Part shown: in pieces, positions 21,394 to 31,265 of the stretch
Layout: each line of letters opens with the position of its first letter
Numbering within the stretch: position 1 is the stretch's first letter
From: Hyphomonadaceae bacterium TMED5
Lineage (GTDB): Bacteria > Pseudomonadota > Alphaproteobacteria > Caulobacterales > Hyphomonadaceae
Assembly: GCA_002173095.1 (NCBI GenBank)
Contig: NHBK01000008.1
Location: 62,001 to 126,000 of the forward strand
Length of the DNA: 64,000 nt
Reading direction: 5' to 3'
The notes under the pieces: generated by a model
Seen by the model: the letters and a program-made list of their open reading frames with translations, nothing else
Told to the model about the DNA's origin: nothing
The model's database searches: none
Translations under genes and position numbers: made by a program

Positions 21394-22840
21394 CCGGTTC
21401 GCTCCCTCCCCAACGGGATTTTTGCACATTGGAGGCGCTAGGACAGCTTTATTCAACTGGCTTTTTGCGCGCCACCATAAAGGCCGCTTCCTCCTCCGGA
21501 TCGAAGATACTGATCGCCAGCGTTCAACTCAGGAAGCAATTGATGCAATTCTGGACGGTATGTCCTGGTTGGGGCTTGAACCGGACGAGTCTCCCGTATT
21601 TCAAAGTTCTCGGGCTCAGCGACATGCGGAAGTCGTCGATGAGCTTCTTTCCAACGGAAATGCTTTCAAGTGCTATGTCACGCCCGAAGAACTCGCTGAA
21701 CGTCGTGAAAAAGGTCAGGCGCTTCTCCAGGAAGTCAAAGCTCTGGGCGCTGACGCACCGGAAGCAGCAAAATTGAAAGCTGAAGCGAATGCCCTGCTCT
21801 CGGCATACAGGTCGCCATATCGCGACGGTTTAAAGCCAGACAATCCCAATGCACCTTTTGTGGTACGCCTTCGTGCGCCAGATACGGGACGCCTTCAGCT
21901 GCAGGATTCTGTTCAGGGCGATGTTAGCGTCGGTACGCAGGAAATTGATGACCTGATCCTTTTACGAGCTGACGGTACACCGACCTATATGCTGGCTGTG
22001 GTCGTAGACGATCACGACATGGGTGTAACACAGGTTATTCGAGGTGATGATCACCTGACAAATACCTTCCGACAGCTTCCTATTTTCTCCGGACTTGGCT
22101 GGGATGCTCCAACATATGCGCACATCCCGCTCATCCACGGACCGGATGGTTCTAAACTATCAAAACGTCACGGCGCACTCGGCGTAGAAGCATATCGGGA
22201 CATGGGGTACCTGCCCGAAGGGATTAAGAACTATTTGCTTAGACTTGGCTGGAGCCATGGCGACGCTGAGTTCATTACCGAAGCCCAAGCTATTGATTGG
22301 TTCAACCTCGGCGCCGTGAACAAAGGCGCGTCCCGGATGGACTTTGAAAAGCTCGCTCATATCAATGCCGAGCATATTAAGCACGCGGACGACGAAAGAA
22401 TTCTTGATCTACTCACTACTCATCTGTCAAAAGAGAGCGCTCTCACGGAAGAAACAACCACGCGGTTGCGACTTTCGATCTCGGAGCTTAAATCAAGAGG
22501 CAGAACTATTCCCGAAATAGCCGATGCTTGTAGATTTATTATAGTCGAAAGACCAATTGACATTAGCTCAAAGGCTAGGAAAAAGCTTAAGCCAGAAGCT
22601 CTGGCAATACTGGGGGACTTGCGAGCCGAGTTGAGTAAAGAAGAAAACTGGACAAGCGATAACCTTGCGAACGCCATTGAGCATTTCTGCACTTCCAAAG
22701 AATTGGGGCTCGGACAGGTTGGCCCACAATTGCGAACTGCACTTACTGGCGGACTATCAGCTCCTGATCTTCACCTTGTGCTGTTCTGGCTTGGAAAAGC
22801 CGAAAGCCTTGGACGAATAGACGACGTTCTAATTGCTTAG
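21380..22840 (+). CDS. gltX: Glutamate--tRNA ligase
   Basis: A class I aminoacyl-tRNA synthetase that charges tRNA-Glu. It has 486 residues. The HIGH-type motif is FAPSPTGFLHIGGARTALFNW near the N-terminus, followed by the Glu-binding LLRIEDTDRQRST, and the KMSKS-type motif is GSKLSKRHGA (about 257-266). The anticodon-binding C-terminal helical domain is complete. GAGG lies 6 bases before ATG 21380. The start region overlaps comEC on the other strand, so its promoter must lie inside comEC coding sequence. Many alphaproteobacteria have two gltX-like genes, one possibly also charging tRNA-Gln; this cannot be judged here. Confidence 0.97.
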   Translation: MTVTTRFAPSPTGFLHIGGARTALFNWLFARHHKGRFLLRIEDTDRQRSTQEAIDAILDGMSWLGLEPDESPVFQSSRAQRHAEVVDELLSNGNAFKCYVTPEELAERREKGQALLQEVKALGADAPEAAKLKAEANALLSAYRSPYRDGLKPDNPNAPFVVRLRAPDTGRLQLQDSVQGDVSVGTQEIDDLILLRADGTPTYMLAVVVDDHDMGVTQVIRGDDHLTNTFRQLPIFSGLGWDAPTYAHIPLIHGPDGSKLSKRHGALGVEAYRDMGYLPEGIKNYLLRLGWSHGDAEFITEAQAIDWFNLGAVNKGASRMDFEKLAHINAEHIKHADDERILDLLTTHLSKESALTEETTTRLRLSISELKSRGRTIPEIADACRFIIVERPIDISSKARKKLKPEALAILGDLRAELSKEENWTSDNLANAIEHFCTSKELGLGQVGPQLRTALTGGLSAPDLHLVLFWLGKAESLGRIDDVLIA

Positions 22841-22870
22841 AACACAAATCACCTGAAAGAGGGCATATAG

Positions 22871-24175
22871 ATGGAAAACAAGACGAAACCGAACGGATCA
22901 GCGACACTTAGCGTGGGCGGCAAAAGCCTTGATCTGCCTGTGCTGTCCGGATCCGTTGGCCCGGATGTGATCGATGTGAAATCACTTTATGCCCAGACCG
23001 GCATGTTCACGCTCGATCCGGGTTTCACATCTACCGCCAGCTGTGAGTCTCAGATCACATATATCGATGGCGATGAAGGCGTTCTGCTTTACCGCGGTTA
23101 CCCTATCGACCAGCTTGCAGACAATTCCAGCTTCCTGGAAGTTTGCTATCTGCTTCTGAACGGCGAACTGCCTAACGCTGCGGAACTCGACGAGTACACC
23201 AACACCATTACGCACCACACAATGCTGCACACACAGTTCGATCGCTTCTTTGAAGGCTATCGTCGTGACGCGCACCCTATGGCGGTGATGGTCGGTACGG
23301 TTGGTGCACTGTCGGCGTTTTACCATGACTCTACAGACATCAACGACCCGATGCAGCGCATGATCGCGACGCACCGTCTGATCGCTAAAATGCCAACGAT
23401 TGCAGCTCGTGCGCATAAATATTCTGTCGGTCAGCCTTTCGTGAGCCCACGCAACGATCTCAGCTATTCTGAGAACTTCCTGCGCATGTGTTTTGCTGTT
23501 CCTGCAGAAGACTATGAAGTGAACCCGGTTCTGGCTAAAGCCATGGACAAAATCTTCATTCTCCATGCTGACCACGAGCAGAACGCTTCGACATCAACTG
23601 TTCGTCTTGCTGGTTCTTCAGGCGCTAACCCATTCGCTTGTATCGCTGCTGGCATTGCATGCCTGTGGGGTCCAAGCCATGGCGGCGCGAACGAAGCTGC
23701 ACTGAACATGCTCCGGGAAATCGGTTCTGTTGATAAGATCCCTGAGTACGTGAAGCGCGCCAAGGATAAAGACGATCCATTCCGTCTGATGGGCTTTGGT
23801 CACCGGGTTTATAAAAACTACGACCCACGTGCGAAAGTTATGCAGCAAACCTGTCATGAAGTACTCGACGTTCTCGACAAGCGCGACGAACCGCTTCTTC
23901 AGGTCGCTATGGAACTCGAAAAGATTGCTCTGGAGGACGAATACTTCGTTTCTAAAAAGCTCTACCCGAACATCGACTTCTATTCAGGCATCACGCTGAA
24001 CGCCCTCGGCTTCCCGACCGAAATGTACACAGTGCTTTTCGCACTCGCACGTACGGTTGGCTGGATCGCTCAATGGGAAGAAATGACAACGGATCCGACA
24101 CAGCGTATCGGTCGTCCACGCCAGGTCTATACCGGTGCGACAGAGCGCAATTATGTGCCGCTCGACAAGCGCTAG
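22871..24175 (+). CDS. gltA: Citrate synthase (type II, hexameric class)
   Basis: Condenses acetyl-CoA with oxaloacetate at the entry to the TCA cycle. It has 434 residues, typical of NADH-sensitive Gram-negative enzymes. Visible blocks: [38 protein letters not shown] (catalytic His), [32 protein letters not shown] (oxaloacetate His) and the catalytic Asp region [16 protein letters not shown] lies before ATG 22871. It is 30 bp after gltX and is followed directly by a strong terminator. Confidence 0.98.
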   Translation: MENKTKPNGSATLSVGGKSLDLPVLSGSVGPDVIDVKSLYAQTGMFTLDPGFTSTASCESQITYIDGDEGVLLYRGYPIDQLADNSSFLEVCYLLLNGELPNAAELDEYTNTITHHTMLHTQFDRFFEGYRRDAHPMAVMVGTVGALSAFYHDSTDINDPMQRMIATHRLIAKMPTIAARAHKYSVGQPFVSPRNDLSYSENFLRMCFAVPAEDYEVNPVLAKAMDKIFILHADHEQNASTSTVRLAGSSGANPFACIAAGIACLWGPSHGGANEAALNMLREIGSVDKIPEYVKRAKDKDDPFRLMGFGHRVYKNYDPRAKVMQQTCHEVLDVLDKRDEPLLQVAMELEKIALEDEYFVSKKLYPNIDFYSGITLNALGFPTEMYTVLFALARTVGWIAQWEEMTTDPTQRIGRPRQVYTGATERNYVPLDKR

Positions 24176-24199
24176 TAACCAGCAATTATACAAAAAGAA

Positions 24200-24227
24200 A
24201 ACGCTCCCAATTGGGAGCGTTTTTTTT
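24200..24227. terminator. Bidirectional intrinsic terminator between gltA and lpxB
   Basis: AACGCTCCCAA (24200-24210) and TTGGGAGCGTT (24211-24221) form a perfect 22-bp palindrome. A run of eight T residues (24220-24227) follows on the plus strand and an A-rich run (24192-24200) precedes it, so it can stop transcripts from both sides. The lpxB stop codon (24228-24226) lies in the T run. Confidence 0.93.
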
Positions 24228-25377
24228 ATGCTGAAATTCTTCGGATGGTGTCCGCAGCTATCTGTGCCGCTGTTTGGCCTCCGAGCCCCATTTTTCGAAG
24301 CGCGGTGAACTGGCGGTCAATTTGCGTTGTTCGCTTTTCTGGGTCTTCAAGAAGAGCTGCTGCACAGGTGTTTAAAGCGTCTGGAGTAAGCTCGCTTTGA
24401 ACGAGTTCTTTTGCGATCTCATCTTCACCGGCAACGTTGAAGAGCGTGATATATTCCGGCTTGTAGAGAAAATAGTTTGCAAGCAGCCAGGTCACAAACC
24501 CCATACGATAACCGATGACCATGGCGCAGCCCTGGGAGGCTAATTCGGTGGTCACTGTTCCGGAGCACGCCAAAGCAACATCTGCTGCGGCCATCAGATC
24601 GGGCTTTTTCGATGAATCGGTCTCGAAGACGGTACCAGTCGGCCAGTCAATTTCTGCCTCTTCGAGATACGCTCGTATTGAAGGTGATACGAGCACGAAG
24701 ACCTTCAGAATGTCGCCATATCGGTCTTTCAGCTTTGCAGCGCCTTGTGCGAGAGACGGCGCCACACGGTCAATTTCAGATTTCCGGCTGCCCGGTAGGA
24801 TCAAGAGTAGTCTGTCGTCTGATGAGATATTGTGAGCCGCTCTATATGGCTCACCGTCAACACGCTCCATACGATCAAGCGCAGGATTACCGATAACCGT
24901 GCAGTCCAATCCATACGGCTCGTAAAACGGAACTTCCATCGTGTGAATGCACAAGAGATGATCGACAGTCTTTGCAAGGGTCTTCGCCCTGCCCGGCCGT
25001 GTCGCCCAGACCTGAGGGCCGACCAGTTTGATGATCTTGATTTCAGGCGCACGAGTACGCAGGCGCTGAGCCACGCGCAGCATAAACCCCCAGGAGTCAA
25101 CAAGAATGACGGCTTTAGGAGCTTGCTGGATAATGAAATCAGTCGCTTCATCTGCAAGCGCGATGACCGTTCTATAGATCTTAAGTCCTTCGAACAGTCC
25201 CAGTACGCCGAGGGGAGCCACATCGATAGGCGAACTCAAGCCGACGTCTTCAAGCGCCGGCCCGCCAATCGCACTGACAGATATGTCCGGATCATTCTTT
25301 TTAAGTTCGCGGATCACCGAGACCGACAAGTCATCGCCTGAGGCTTCAGCCGAGACGAAAACGAAGTCCGAACTCAT
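24226..25377 (-). CDS. lpxB: Lipid-A-disaccharide synthase
   Basis: A GT19 glycosyltransferase that joins UDP-diacylglucosamine and lipid X into the lipid A disaccharide. It has 383 residues. The N-terminus has FVSAEASGDDLSVSVIREL (family SxGExSGD), then GLFEGLKIY, the PQVWATRPGRAK block, LLILPGSRKSEIDR and the C-terminal ACSGTVTTELA donor-binding motif. It overlaps lpxI by 4 bp (ATGA) and is the last gene of the envelope cluster; its stop is inside the shared terminator. Confidence 0.96.
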   Translation of the reverse strand: MSSDFVFVSAEASGDDLSVSVIRELKKNDPDISVSAIGGPALEDVGLSSPIDVAPLGVLGLFEGLKIYRTVIALADEATDFIIQQAPKAVILVDSWGFMLRVAQRLRTRAPEIKIIKLVGPQVWATRPGRAKTLAKTVDHLLCIHTMEVPFYEPYGLDCTVIGNPALDRMERVDGEPYRAAHNISSDDRLLLILPGSRKSEIDRVAPSLAQGAAKLKDRYGDILKVFVLVSPSIRAYLEEAEIDWPTGTVFETDSSKKPDLMAAADVALACSGTVTTELASQGCAMVIGYRMGFVTWLLANYFLYKPEYITLFNVAGEDEIAKELVQSELTPDALNTCAAALLEDPEKRTTQIDRQFTALRKMGLGGQTAAQIAADTIRRISA

Positions 25378-26216
25378 AAAAGACGTCCTTCTTTAGAGAG
25401 TGAGACCAAAGCAATACCTGCAGCATCAGCTAAGCGTCGCATCTCTTCCAATTCCACCCACAAAGCGCCGCCTTCGATAGCTGCGATCACCTTCAGACCT
25501 GCATCGTCCGCTAATCGAACTGTCGATGGTCCGAGCGTAGGCATATCTACACGTTGTTCCTGAATAGGTTTAGGCCGCTTCAGAAGAACACCTTTGCGAT
25601 CACTTTCGCTCCCGCGGATATTTTCAGGTAGTTTTCCGACACGCTTTAGCATCTCGTCCGTACCTTCCTGAGCCTCGACCGCAAGTACCAATCCGTTACA
25701 GACAACACAGCCCTGCCCGATATCCAGTCGCCCAATCTCGCCCGCAACTTCATATGCCAAAGCAATATCGTCGAGGGCTGTGTCATCTATCGAAACGGTG
25801 TTCAGTCGGCCTGCCGTTTGAGACAGATCATTCAGAAGATCATGTGCTCCGACAACCGCGAACCCTTCATCTTCGAACGCCTTCACAATGGCGCGCAACA
25901 GAGCGTCATCGCCCTTTCGGGCAGCGGCCACCATTTTGGGCAATAAGGACATGCCCTTCAAATCCGGCTTCAACTTTGAAAAGTCGGGGCGTTTTACATT
26001 GCCTATGAAGGAAATCGTGTCGCAGCCTTGTGCGCGCAGAGTTTTGAACGTTTTACCAAATTCGGCGAGACCGCTGACCTCATGCTCGAAATTACGTATC
26101 CAATCGCCTTCGAAGCCTTTCAACGCGATAATGAACGGAGGCTCACCAGCATCCCGGCGATGTTCTGCGATCAAACGGGGAATATCTCCCTGCCCAGTTA
26201 TGAGTGCGAGCTTCAT
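25374..26216 (-). CDS. lpxI: UDP-2,3-diacylglucosamine diphosphatase LpxI
   Basis: Hydrolyses UDP-2,3-diacylglucosamine to lipid X, replacing LpxH in alphaproteobacteria. It has 280 residues. The N-terminal domain starts MKLALITGQGDIPRLIAEH. The C-terminal (former DUF1009) domain has IGQGCVVCNGLVLAVEAQEGTDEML, a RPKPIQEQRVDMPTLGPSTVRLADDAGL catalytic segment with the conserved aspartates, and AIEGGALWVEL. It sits between lpxA and lpxB, 3 bp after lpxA, the standard alphaproteobacterial position. Confidence 0.95.
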   Translation of the reverse strand: MKLALITGQGDIPRLIAEHRRDAGEPPFIIALKGFEGDWIRNFEHEVSGLAEFGKTFKTLRAQGCDTISFIGNVKRPDFSKLKPDLKGMSLLPKMVAAARKGDDALLRAIVKAFEDEGFAVVGAHDLLNDLSQTAGRLNTVSIDDTALDDIALAYEVAGEIGRLDIGQGCVVCNGLVLAVEAQEGTDEMLKRVGKLPENIRGSESDRKGVLLKRPKPIQEQRVDMPTLGPSTVRLADDAGLKVIAAIEGGALWVELEEMRRLADAAGIALVSLSKEGRLL

Positions 26217-26219
26217 CGA

Positions 26220-27014
26220 TCACTTCCGAAAGGTACAAATCTTACGTCCGGCGCGAGGCGCGTTCAAAAAGTCGATCACCTGCATAGCCAATGGCTGGTC
26301 TTTGAACTCGATGGTCGCTGCGGCTAATCGGTCTTTGAGTTGCCCATCATCGCTGGCCAGGACAAAATGCACGGCCTTGCGAATTTGCTGCATATCAGCC
26401 CGACTAAATCCACGGCGGGAAAGGCCGACGCCGTTCAGAGACGCAAGTTTAGATTCAGTTCCCTCAGCTACCATAAACGGCACAACATCACCCGTCAGCA
26501 TACAGCCTGCCGCAATAAATGCATGATCGCCGATCCAGGTATTCTGATGAACACCCGCACCGCCGCCCATCCAGACCTGATTACCAACGATCGCATGGCC
26601 ACCAATCATAACATTAGGTGAGAAAACGCATTTGTTGCCAATCTGCACGTCATGGCCGATATGGCTGTTCACCATCAAAAAGCAATCTTCGCCAATACGC
26701 GTGGGATGTTCCTTGCCTTCTGACGCACCGTGAACAGACACAAACTCACGAAGAACTGTGCGCGCGCCGATCTCGGTTCTATTGTCGAATGGTTTCGCGC
26801 CGAGCACCTGTGGACGCGTACCAATCGCAGCGCCGTGGAAAATCTCACAACCGTCATGAAGAGTCGTCTCACCCGTGACAGTTACGCTGGAATGAAGGAC
26901 GACGTTTTCACCAATGGTTGCATTGGCCCCAATAAAACAAAACGGTCCGATCGACGCGGAGTCTGCGATCTTAGCTTCTGGATGAATTACAGCGCTGGAG
27001 TGAATATCAGCCAT
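26220..27014 (-). CDS. lpxA: UDP-N-acetylglucosamine acyltransferase
   Basis: Performs the first acylation of lipid A synthesis. I chose ATG 27014 (264 residues, MADIHSSAVIHPEAKI), matching the family's usual length. The open frame extends 43 codons further, but that part lies inside lpxD and resembles nothing. The N-terminal two-thirds is a left-handed beta-helix of hexapeptide repeats. The catalytic His is in NSHIGHDVQIG, and the C-terminal helical domain begins GLSRRGFSRADMQQIRKA. AAGGA lies 11 bases before the start. It begins 7 bp after lpxD; fabZ, usually found between them, is missing. Confidence 0.96.
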   Translation of the reverse strand: MADIHSSAVIHPEAKIADSASIGPFCFIGANATIGENVVLHSSVTVTGETTLHDGCEIFHGAAIGTRPQVLGAKPFDNRTEIGARTVLREFVSVHGASEGKEHPTRIGEDCFLMVNSHIGHDVQIGNKCVFSPNVMIGGHAIVGNQVWMGGGAGVHQNTWIGDHAFIAAGCMLTGDVVPFMVAEGTESKLASLNGVGLSRRGFSRADMQQIRKAVHFVLASDDGQLKDRLAAATIEFKDQPLAMQVIDFLNAPRAGRKICTFRK

Positions 27015-27021
27015 ATGCTGA

Positions 27022-28038
27022 CTAGTCCTTTTCTTTCGACTTTTTGCGCGCGGCGTTCCGGCTGACCCATACGACTTCGCGTTTCCATGTTTGAATAGGT
27101 CTCGCAGGTGCGCCACCCCAGGTTTCACCTTCGGGAACGTCACGCATAACGGCGGAATCTGCAGCTAGTCGCGCGTGCGAACCAACCGTTACGTGATCGC
27201 TAACACCGACGCGGCCACCCATTTGCACCCAGTCACCTATTTTTACTGACCCGGAAATCCCACCAAATGCGGCAATGAGGCTGTTACGCCCGATCTGAAC
27301 ATTGTGCCCAATGTGAGAGAGATTATCGACCTGAGTATTCTCGCCGATAACCGTATCTTCGAAAGCGCCTCGATCAACACACACATTTGAGCCAAGTCCG
27401 ACGCCATCCTGGATGATCACACGACCAAAATGCGGCATTGGTGCGAGACCTTCTTCGCTGGCAAGCAGGCCAAACCCGTCACCGCCCAGCACAGAATTGC
27501 TTTTTATGCGCACATTATTGCCAATGAGTGCGGCGTCGATCACGACGCCTGATCCAATTACGCAACCGCGACCAATGCGAACGCCTGGACCAATAACGCA
27601 ATTTGCGCCCAGCACCGATCCATCCCCAATCTCAACACCAGCTGAGATCACAGCATTCGGCCCGATACGCGCATGCTCGGAAATCCGGGATTCCCCGAGG
27701 TTCTTGCCTGGATTGTCATGTGTTCGCAGGGCAAGAATGGTGTTGGCAGCCTGCGCGAAAGCTTTCTGAGGATTGCCTACAACAATCTTAGTCAGCGTTT
27801 CAGGTAAAACGCCCTGGAGCTTTTCGGTCGTAATACAGGCAGCAGCCGCATCTGATACATCCGCCGCTTGCGCTGCATTGCCCATAAAAAAGGACAAAGC
27901 GCCGACAGTTGAAGACTGTGCCGGCGCTACTGTTATGATTTCTTCATCACCCGGACCGACCACCTGTCCGCCGATCAGAGAAGCCAGCTCTGAAACGCTG
28001 ACTTTCCTGATCGAGTGATAAAATCTCAGATCATGCAT
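27022..28038 (-). CDS. lpxD: UDP-3-O-acylglucosamine N-acyltransferase
   Basis: Adds the N-linked acyl chain to the lipid A precursor. It has 338 residues. A uridine-binding N-terminal domain (to about 100) is followed by hexapeptide repeats forming a left-handed beta-helix, with the catalytic His in LSHIGHNVQIGRNSLIA and the GGISGSVKIGDWVQMGG coil. A lysine/arginine-rich C-terminal tail follows. It lies 22 bp after the skp-like gene. By family it uses acyl-ACP made by fatty-acid synthesis. Confidence 0.96.
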   Translation of the reverse strand: MHDLRFYHSIRKVSVSELASLIGGQVVGPGDEEIITVAPAQSSTVGALSFFMGNAAQAADVSDAAAACITTEKLQGVLPETLTKIVVGNPQKAFAQAANTILALRTHDNPGKNLGESRISEHARIGPNAVISAGVEIGDGSVLGANCVIGPGVRIGRGCVIGSGVVIDAALIGNNVRIKSNSVLGGDGFGLLASEEGLAPMPHFGRVIIQDGVGLGSNVCVDRGAFEDTVIGENTQVDNLSHIGHNVQIGRNSLIAAFGGISGSVKIGDWVQMGGRVGVSDHVTVGSHARLAADSAVMRDVPEGETWGGAPARPIQTWKREVVWVSRNAARKKSKEKD

Positions 28039-28060
28039 TGATATGCTCTGAGATCATAAA

Positions 28061-28651
28061 TTACTGAGCAGCTTGCTCAGCGTTCTCGTCGATCACAACC
28101 CGGGTAACCGGAATGGTCGGAGACGTCTGATTCAGCTGTGCAATGACTTCATCTGTCACGTTGACGGTCTGGGATGCCAGATAGACATCGACACCTGCCA
28201 GAACAATATCCGCGCCACGTGCAGCGCGAACCGTTTCAGTTGCTTCCTGCATGCGCGCGGCAAAGATGTTCAGCGCGTTCGTTTCTGTTTGTTGCAGCTC
28301 ACGAGAGCGGCGCTCTGTGCTGGCCATATGCGTCTGAAGGCGACGTGAATAGGATTGAAGCTGAGCAACAAGCTCCGGATTCGCCTCGACCTGTTCACGG
28401 GTCATGCCTGCGACCTGAGTATCCAGTGTCTGACGTTCTGACTGAAGTGCCGTTTGTGCCGGCGCCAATTCAGCTTGCATGGACTGACCAATGGTTTCCA
28501 CTTTTGAGTAGAGATCCTGCCCACCAAGGCTGTCGCGAAGAACGCGTGCTGTATCGACAACGATTACGGATTGCGCGGAAGCCAGAGGTGCTGCGATCGC
28601 GCAAGCCATCATGACTCCGAATGCGGTCAAAGCCGACTTTACTTTAAACAT
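28061..28651 (-). CDS. skp: OmpH/Skp-family periplasmic chaperone
   Basis: A periplasmic holdase for unfolded outer-membrane proteins. It has 196 residues. The signal peptide (about 1-26) ends ASA before QSVIVVDTARVL. A long, charged, mostly helical middle part (about 45-140, e.g. LQSYSRRLQTHMASTERRSRELQQTE) matches the tentacle helices of Skp. The C-terminus is VNVTDEVIAQLNQTSPTIPV, family-like. It lies between bamA and lpxD, the usual place. Similarity in this family is low, so the call rests on architecture and context. Confidence 0.88.
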   Translation of the reverse strand: MFKVKSALTAFGVMMACAIAAPLASAQSVIVVDTARVLRDSLGGQDLYSKVETIGQSMQAELAPAQTALQSERQTLDTQVAGMTREQVEANPELVAQLQSYSRRLQTHMASTERRSRELQQTETNALNIFAARMQEATETVRAARGADIVLAGVDVYLASQTVNVTDEVIAQLNQTSPTIPVTRVVIDENAEQAAQ

Positions 28652-28675
28652 GGTGAAAACCTTTTCCTTGAACTT

Positions 28676-31219
28676 TTAGAATTGCGTAGAGGTGCTGAAC
28701 CTGAACGTTTCCGTCCGGTCATAGTCCTCTTTCGCGAGGATCTGAGAAAAGTCGAACCGGATCGGTCCGAACGGTGAATCCCAGAAAATACTGATGCCCG
28801 CAGCCGCCCTGAGCGAAGCTTCGTCTTCTGTACGCAGAATTTGATATCCGGTCACATTGCCGTTTGAGTCAGTAATCTCATACGTTTGCTCCGGCGTACG
28901 GTCTTCTTCGTCGAGCAGACCAACCGTACCAAACTCGGTGAACAGTGATGTACGGATACCATACTCTTCCGGAAGGAAGTTCGGCACAGCAAGCTCGAGC
29001 GTACCCACAGCATACATTTTACCGCCAAGAGAGCTTTGATTACTAGCCCGACGAACTTCTTCAACATTACCATCGAGGTCAGTCGTGATGATGACATCCC
29101 GAGGACCGAGACCGGCTACGTCGAAGCCGCGGAAGGAGTTACCGCCACGGAAGAAGCGGTTGTTAATACGAAGGTCATCGTCATTGTAAGATGACACATA
29201 ACCACCGCTCAGACGGAAAGATGCGATCAGATCGCGCCAGATACCACGATAGAATGTCGCGACGCCCTCAGTCTTGAGATAGAACACATCACCACCGAGA
29301 CCTGCCAGTTCCTGGCTGAAGCCAAGGTCAAATCCACGGGTCGGACGGATCGGGTCGTTTCGGCGGTCCCAGCTGAAGCTGTAACCGACAATCGACGCCA
29401 GATCTTCACGCTCCTGGCGACAAAGCGAAGACCGGTCGACATTGGCAATATCACATTGGTCCACGATCGCACCGCCGTCTGGAACGTTCGCCTCGACTGG
29501 ATCAACAGAAACGACGTAATAGGTATAGGCCGGGTCACGAACGATATTACCGTTCTCGTCGATAACGATATTTCGGTCACGAATTTGAACATCATCCTGA
29601 CGCAGAGTGTAGCGCAGGCTGATATTTGCACGGTCCGTCAGAGGGAATCCGATACGTCCACTCGCACCAATCGTTTGAGTCTCATAGTCGGCGATGTCGA
29701 GGAAGTCGGTACGTGTCGAGAACAGGTCTACGCCCGCGACAAGATCACGGTCCAGGAAACGAGGCTCTGTGAACCGGAAGTCGAGTGTTTGTTGACGGGA
29801 ACTCGTCTGCAGACTTGCGCTCACAAACTGTCCGCGTCCGCGCCAGTTACGCTCTGTGAAGTTCAGGTCGAGAAGGAACGAATCGACTGAAGAGAAACCA
29901 GCTGCAAAAGACACCTCGCCAGTTGGCCCCTCTGATACCCGCACATCCACTTCAGTTCTGTCAGGCAAAGATCCTGGTGTTTCTTCGATTTCGACATCCT
30001 CAAAGAAGCCGAGGCGGCGAATACGGTTGCGCGACTGGTCGAGCAGGACGCGGTTGAAAGCGTCGCCTTCTGAGATACGCATCTCACGACGAATGACGCG
30101 GTCCAGCGTTCGAGTGTTTCCGACGATATTGATGCGTTCAATATAAACGCGAGGGCCTTCATCGATCGCAAAAGTGATGTTTACAGTTTTCGTTTCAGGA
30201 TCTCGGTCGATCCGTGGGCGAACATCAACAAACGCATAGCCAGCGATACCCGCCGCAAAGGTCAGAGAGTCAACCGTGTCTTCGATCATGTCGCCACGGA
30301 AAAGCGTACCTTCCTGAATTGGGATAATCGCCTCAAGAGAGTCGCTATTCAGCTTATCCAGAGCTGTCTCAACCGTGATTTCGCCGAAGTTATACTGTTC
30401 ACCTTCGTCGATGGTGAAGGTGATGTAAAAGTCTTCCTGATCAGGTGTCAGCTCGGCAACAGCGGAAACAACCTGAAAATCTGCGTAGCCCTGGTTCGCA
30501 TAGAACTGACGCAGCAGTTCCCGGTCATACTCCAGACGATCCGGGTCATAGTTGTCATTTGAACTGAAGAAGCGCCACAAGCGCGACTGACGTGTGACGA
30601 TCTCACTGCGCAAGCGACGGTCAGAATAGACGTCATTGCCAATGAAGTTGATCGAACGCACGCCCGTCACCGGGCCTTCTGTGATTTCAAAAATCAGATC
30701 CACACGGTTCTGGCTTAGCGGAACATAGTGCGGCGTAACGTTCACAGAGAAGCGACCAGACCGGCGATAGACTTCCAGAATACGTTGCACGTCAGCCTGC
30801 ACACGCGCCGCCGTGAAGACGCCGCGAGGAGCAGCCTGAATTTCTTCGCTCAGTTTTTCATCGTCGTTGGCATTGTTGCCCTCAAAGATGACCTGATTGA
30901 TGATCGGGTTTTCAACGACCTGAACGACCAGATTATCTCCATCACGCGCAATCACGACGTCTGCGAACAACCCGGTTTCGAACAGGGTCTTAAGAGACAG
31001 GTCCACACGGCTCGGGTCGAAAGGCTGACCCGGCTCAAGCAGAAGATATGATTCGACCGTACGCGCCTCGATACGTTCATTGCCCTGAACGATAACGCGG
31101 CGAATGAGGTCAGATTCAGCCTGCTGCGCATTTGCCTCTGGGATCATCGGAGTCACGCCGAGAGCGGCACCCGCAATGATTGAGGAAAGCGCCACTGCGC
31201 TGGCTAAAACTGATCGCAT
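28676..31219 (-). CDS. bamA: Outer-membrane assembly factor BamA
   Basis: The central beta-barrel of the machine that inserts outer-membrane proteins. It has 847 residues. A signal peptide ends in ANA before QQAESDL (about residue 31). Five POTRA domains follow (about 38-430), e.g. RRVIVQGNERIEARTV and INIVGNTRTLDRVIRREMRI, then a 16-strand barrel with the lid-lock motif in the FFRGGNSFRGFDVAGLGPRD loop. The last residue is Phe (FRFSTSTQF), as needed for barrel assembly. It is flanked by rseP and skp. Confidence 0.97.
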   Translation of the reverse strand: MRSVLASAVALSSIIAGAALGVTPMIPEANAQQAESDLIRRVIVQGNERIEARTVESYLLLEPGQPFDPSRVDLSLKTLFETGLFADVVIARDGDNLVVQVVENPIINQVIFEGNNANDDEKLSEEIQAAPRGVFTAARVQADVQRILEVYRRSGRFSVNVTPHYVPLSQNRVDLIFEITEGPVTGVRSINFIGNDVYSDRRLRSEIVTRQSRLWRFFSSNDNYDPDRLEYDRELLRQFYANQGYADFQVVSAVAELTPDQEDFYITFTIDEGEQYNFGEITVETALDKLNSDSLEAIIPIQEGTLFRGDMIEDTVDSLTFAAGIAGYAFVDVRPRIDRDPETKTVNITFAIDEGPRVYIERINIVGNTRTLDRVIRREMRISEGDAFNRVLLDQSRNRIRRLGFFEDVEIEETPGSLPDRTEVDVRVSEGPTGEVSFAAGFSSVDSFLLDLNFTERNWRGRGQFVSASLQTSSRQQTLDFRFTEPRFLDRDLVAGVDLFSTRTDFLDIADYETQTIGASGRIGFPLTDRANISLRYTLRQDDVQIRDRNIVIDENGNIVRDPAYTYYVVSVDPVEANVPDGGAIVDQCDIANVDRSSLCRQEREDLASIVGYSFSWDRRNDPIRPTRGFDLGFSQELAGLGGDVFYLKTEGVATFYRGIWRDLIASFRLSGGYVSSYNDDDLRINNRFFRGGNSFRGFDVAGLGPRDVIITTDLDGNVEEVRRASNQSSLGGKMYAVGTLELAVPNFLPEEYGIRTSLFTEFGTVGLLDEEDRTPEQTYEITDSNGNVTGYQILRTEDEASLRAAAGISIFWDSPFGPIRFDFSQILAKEDYDRTETFRFSTSTQF

Positions 31220-31265
31220 GACTTACCCGTCCTACTCTAACTAACAGATCCCCAAGGGCTTAAAA

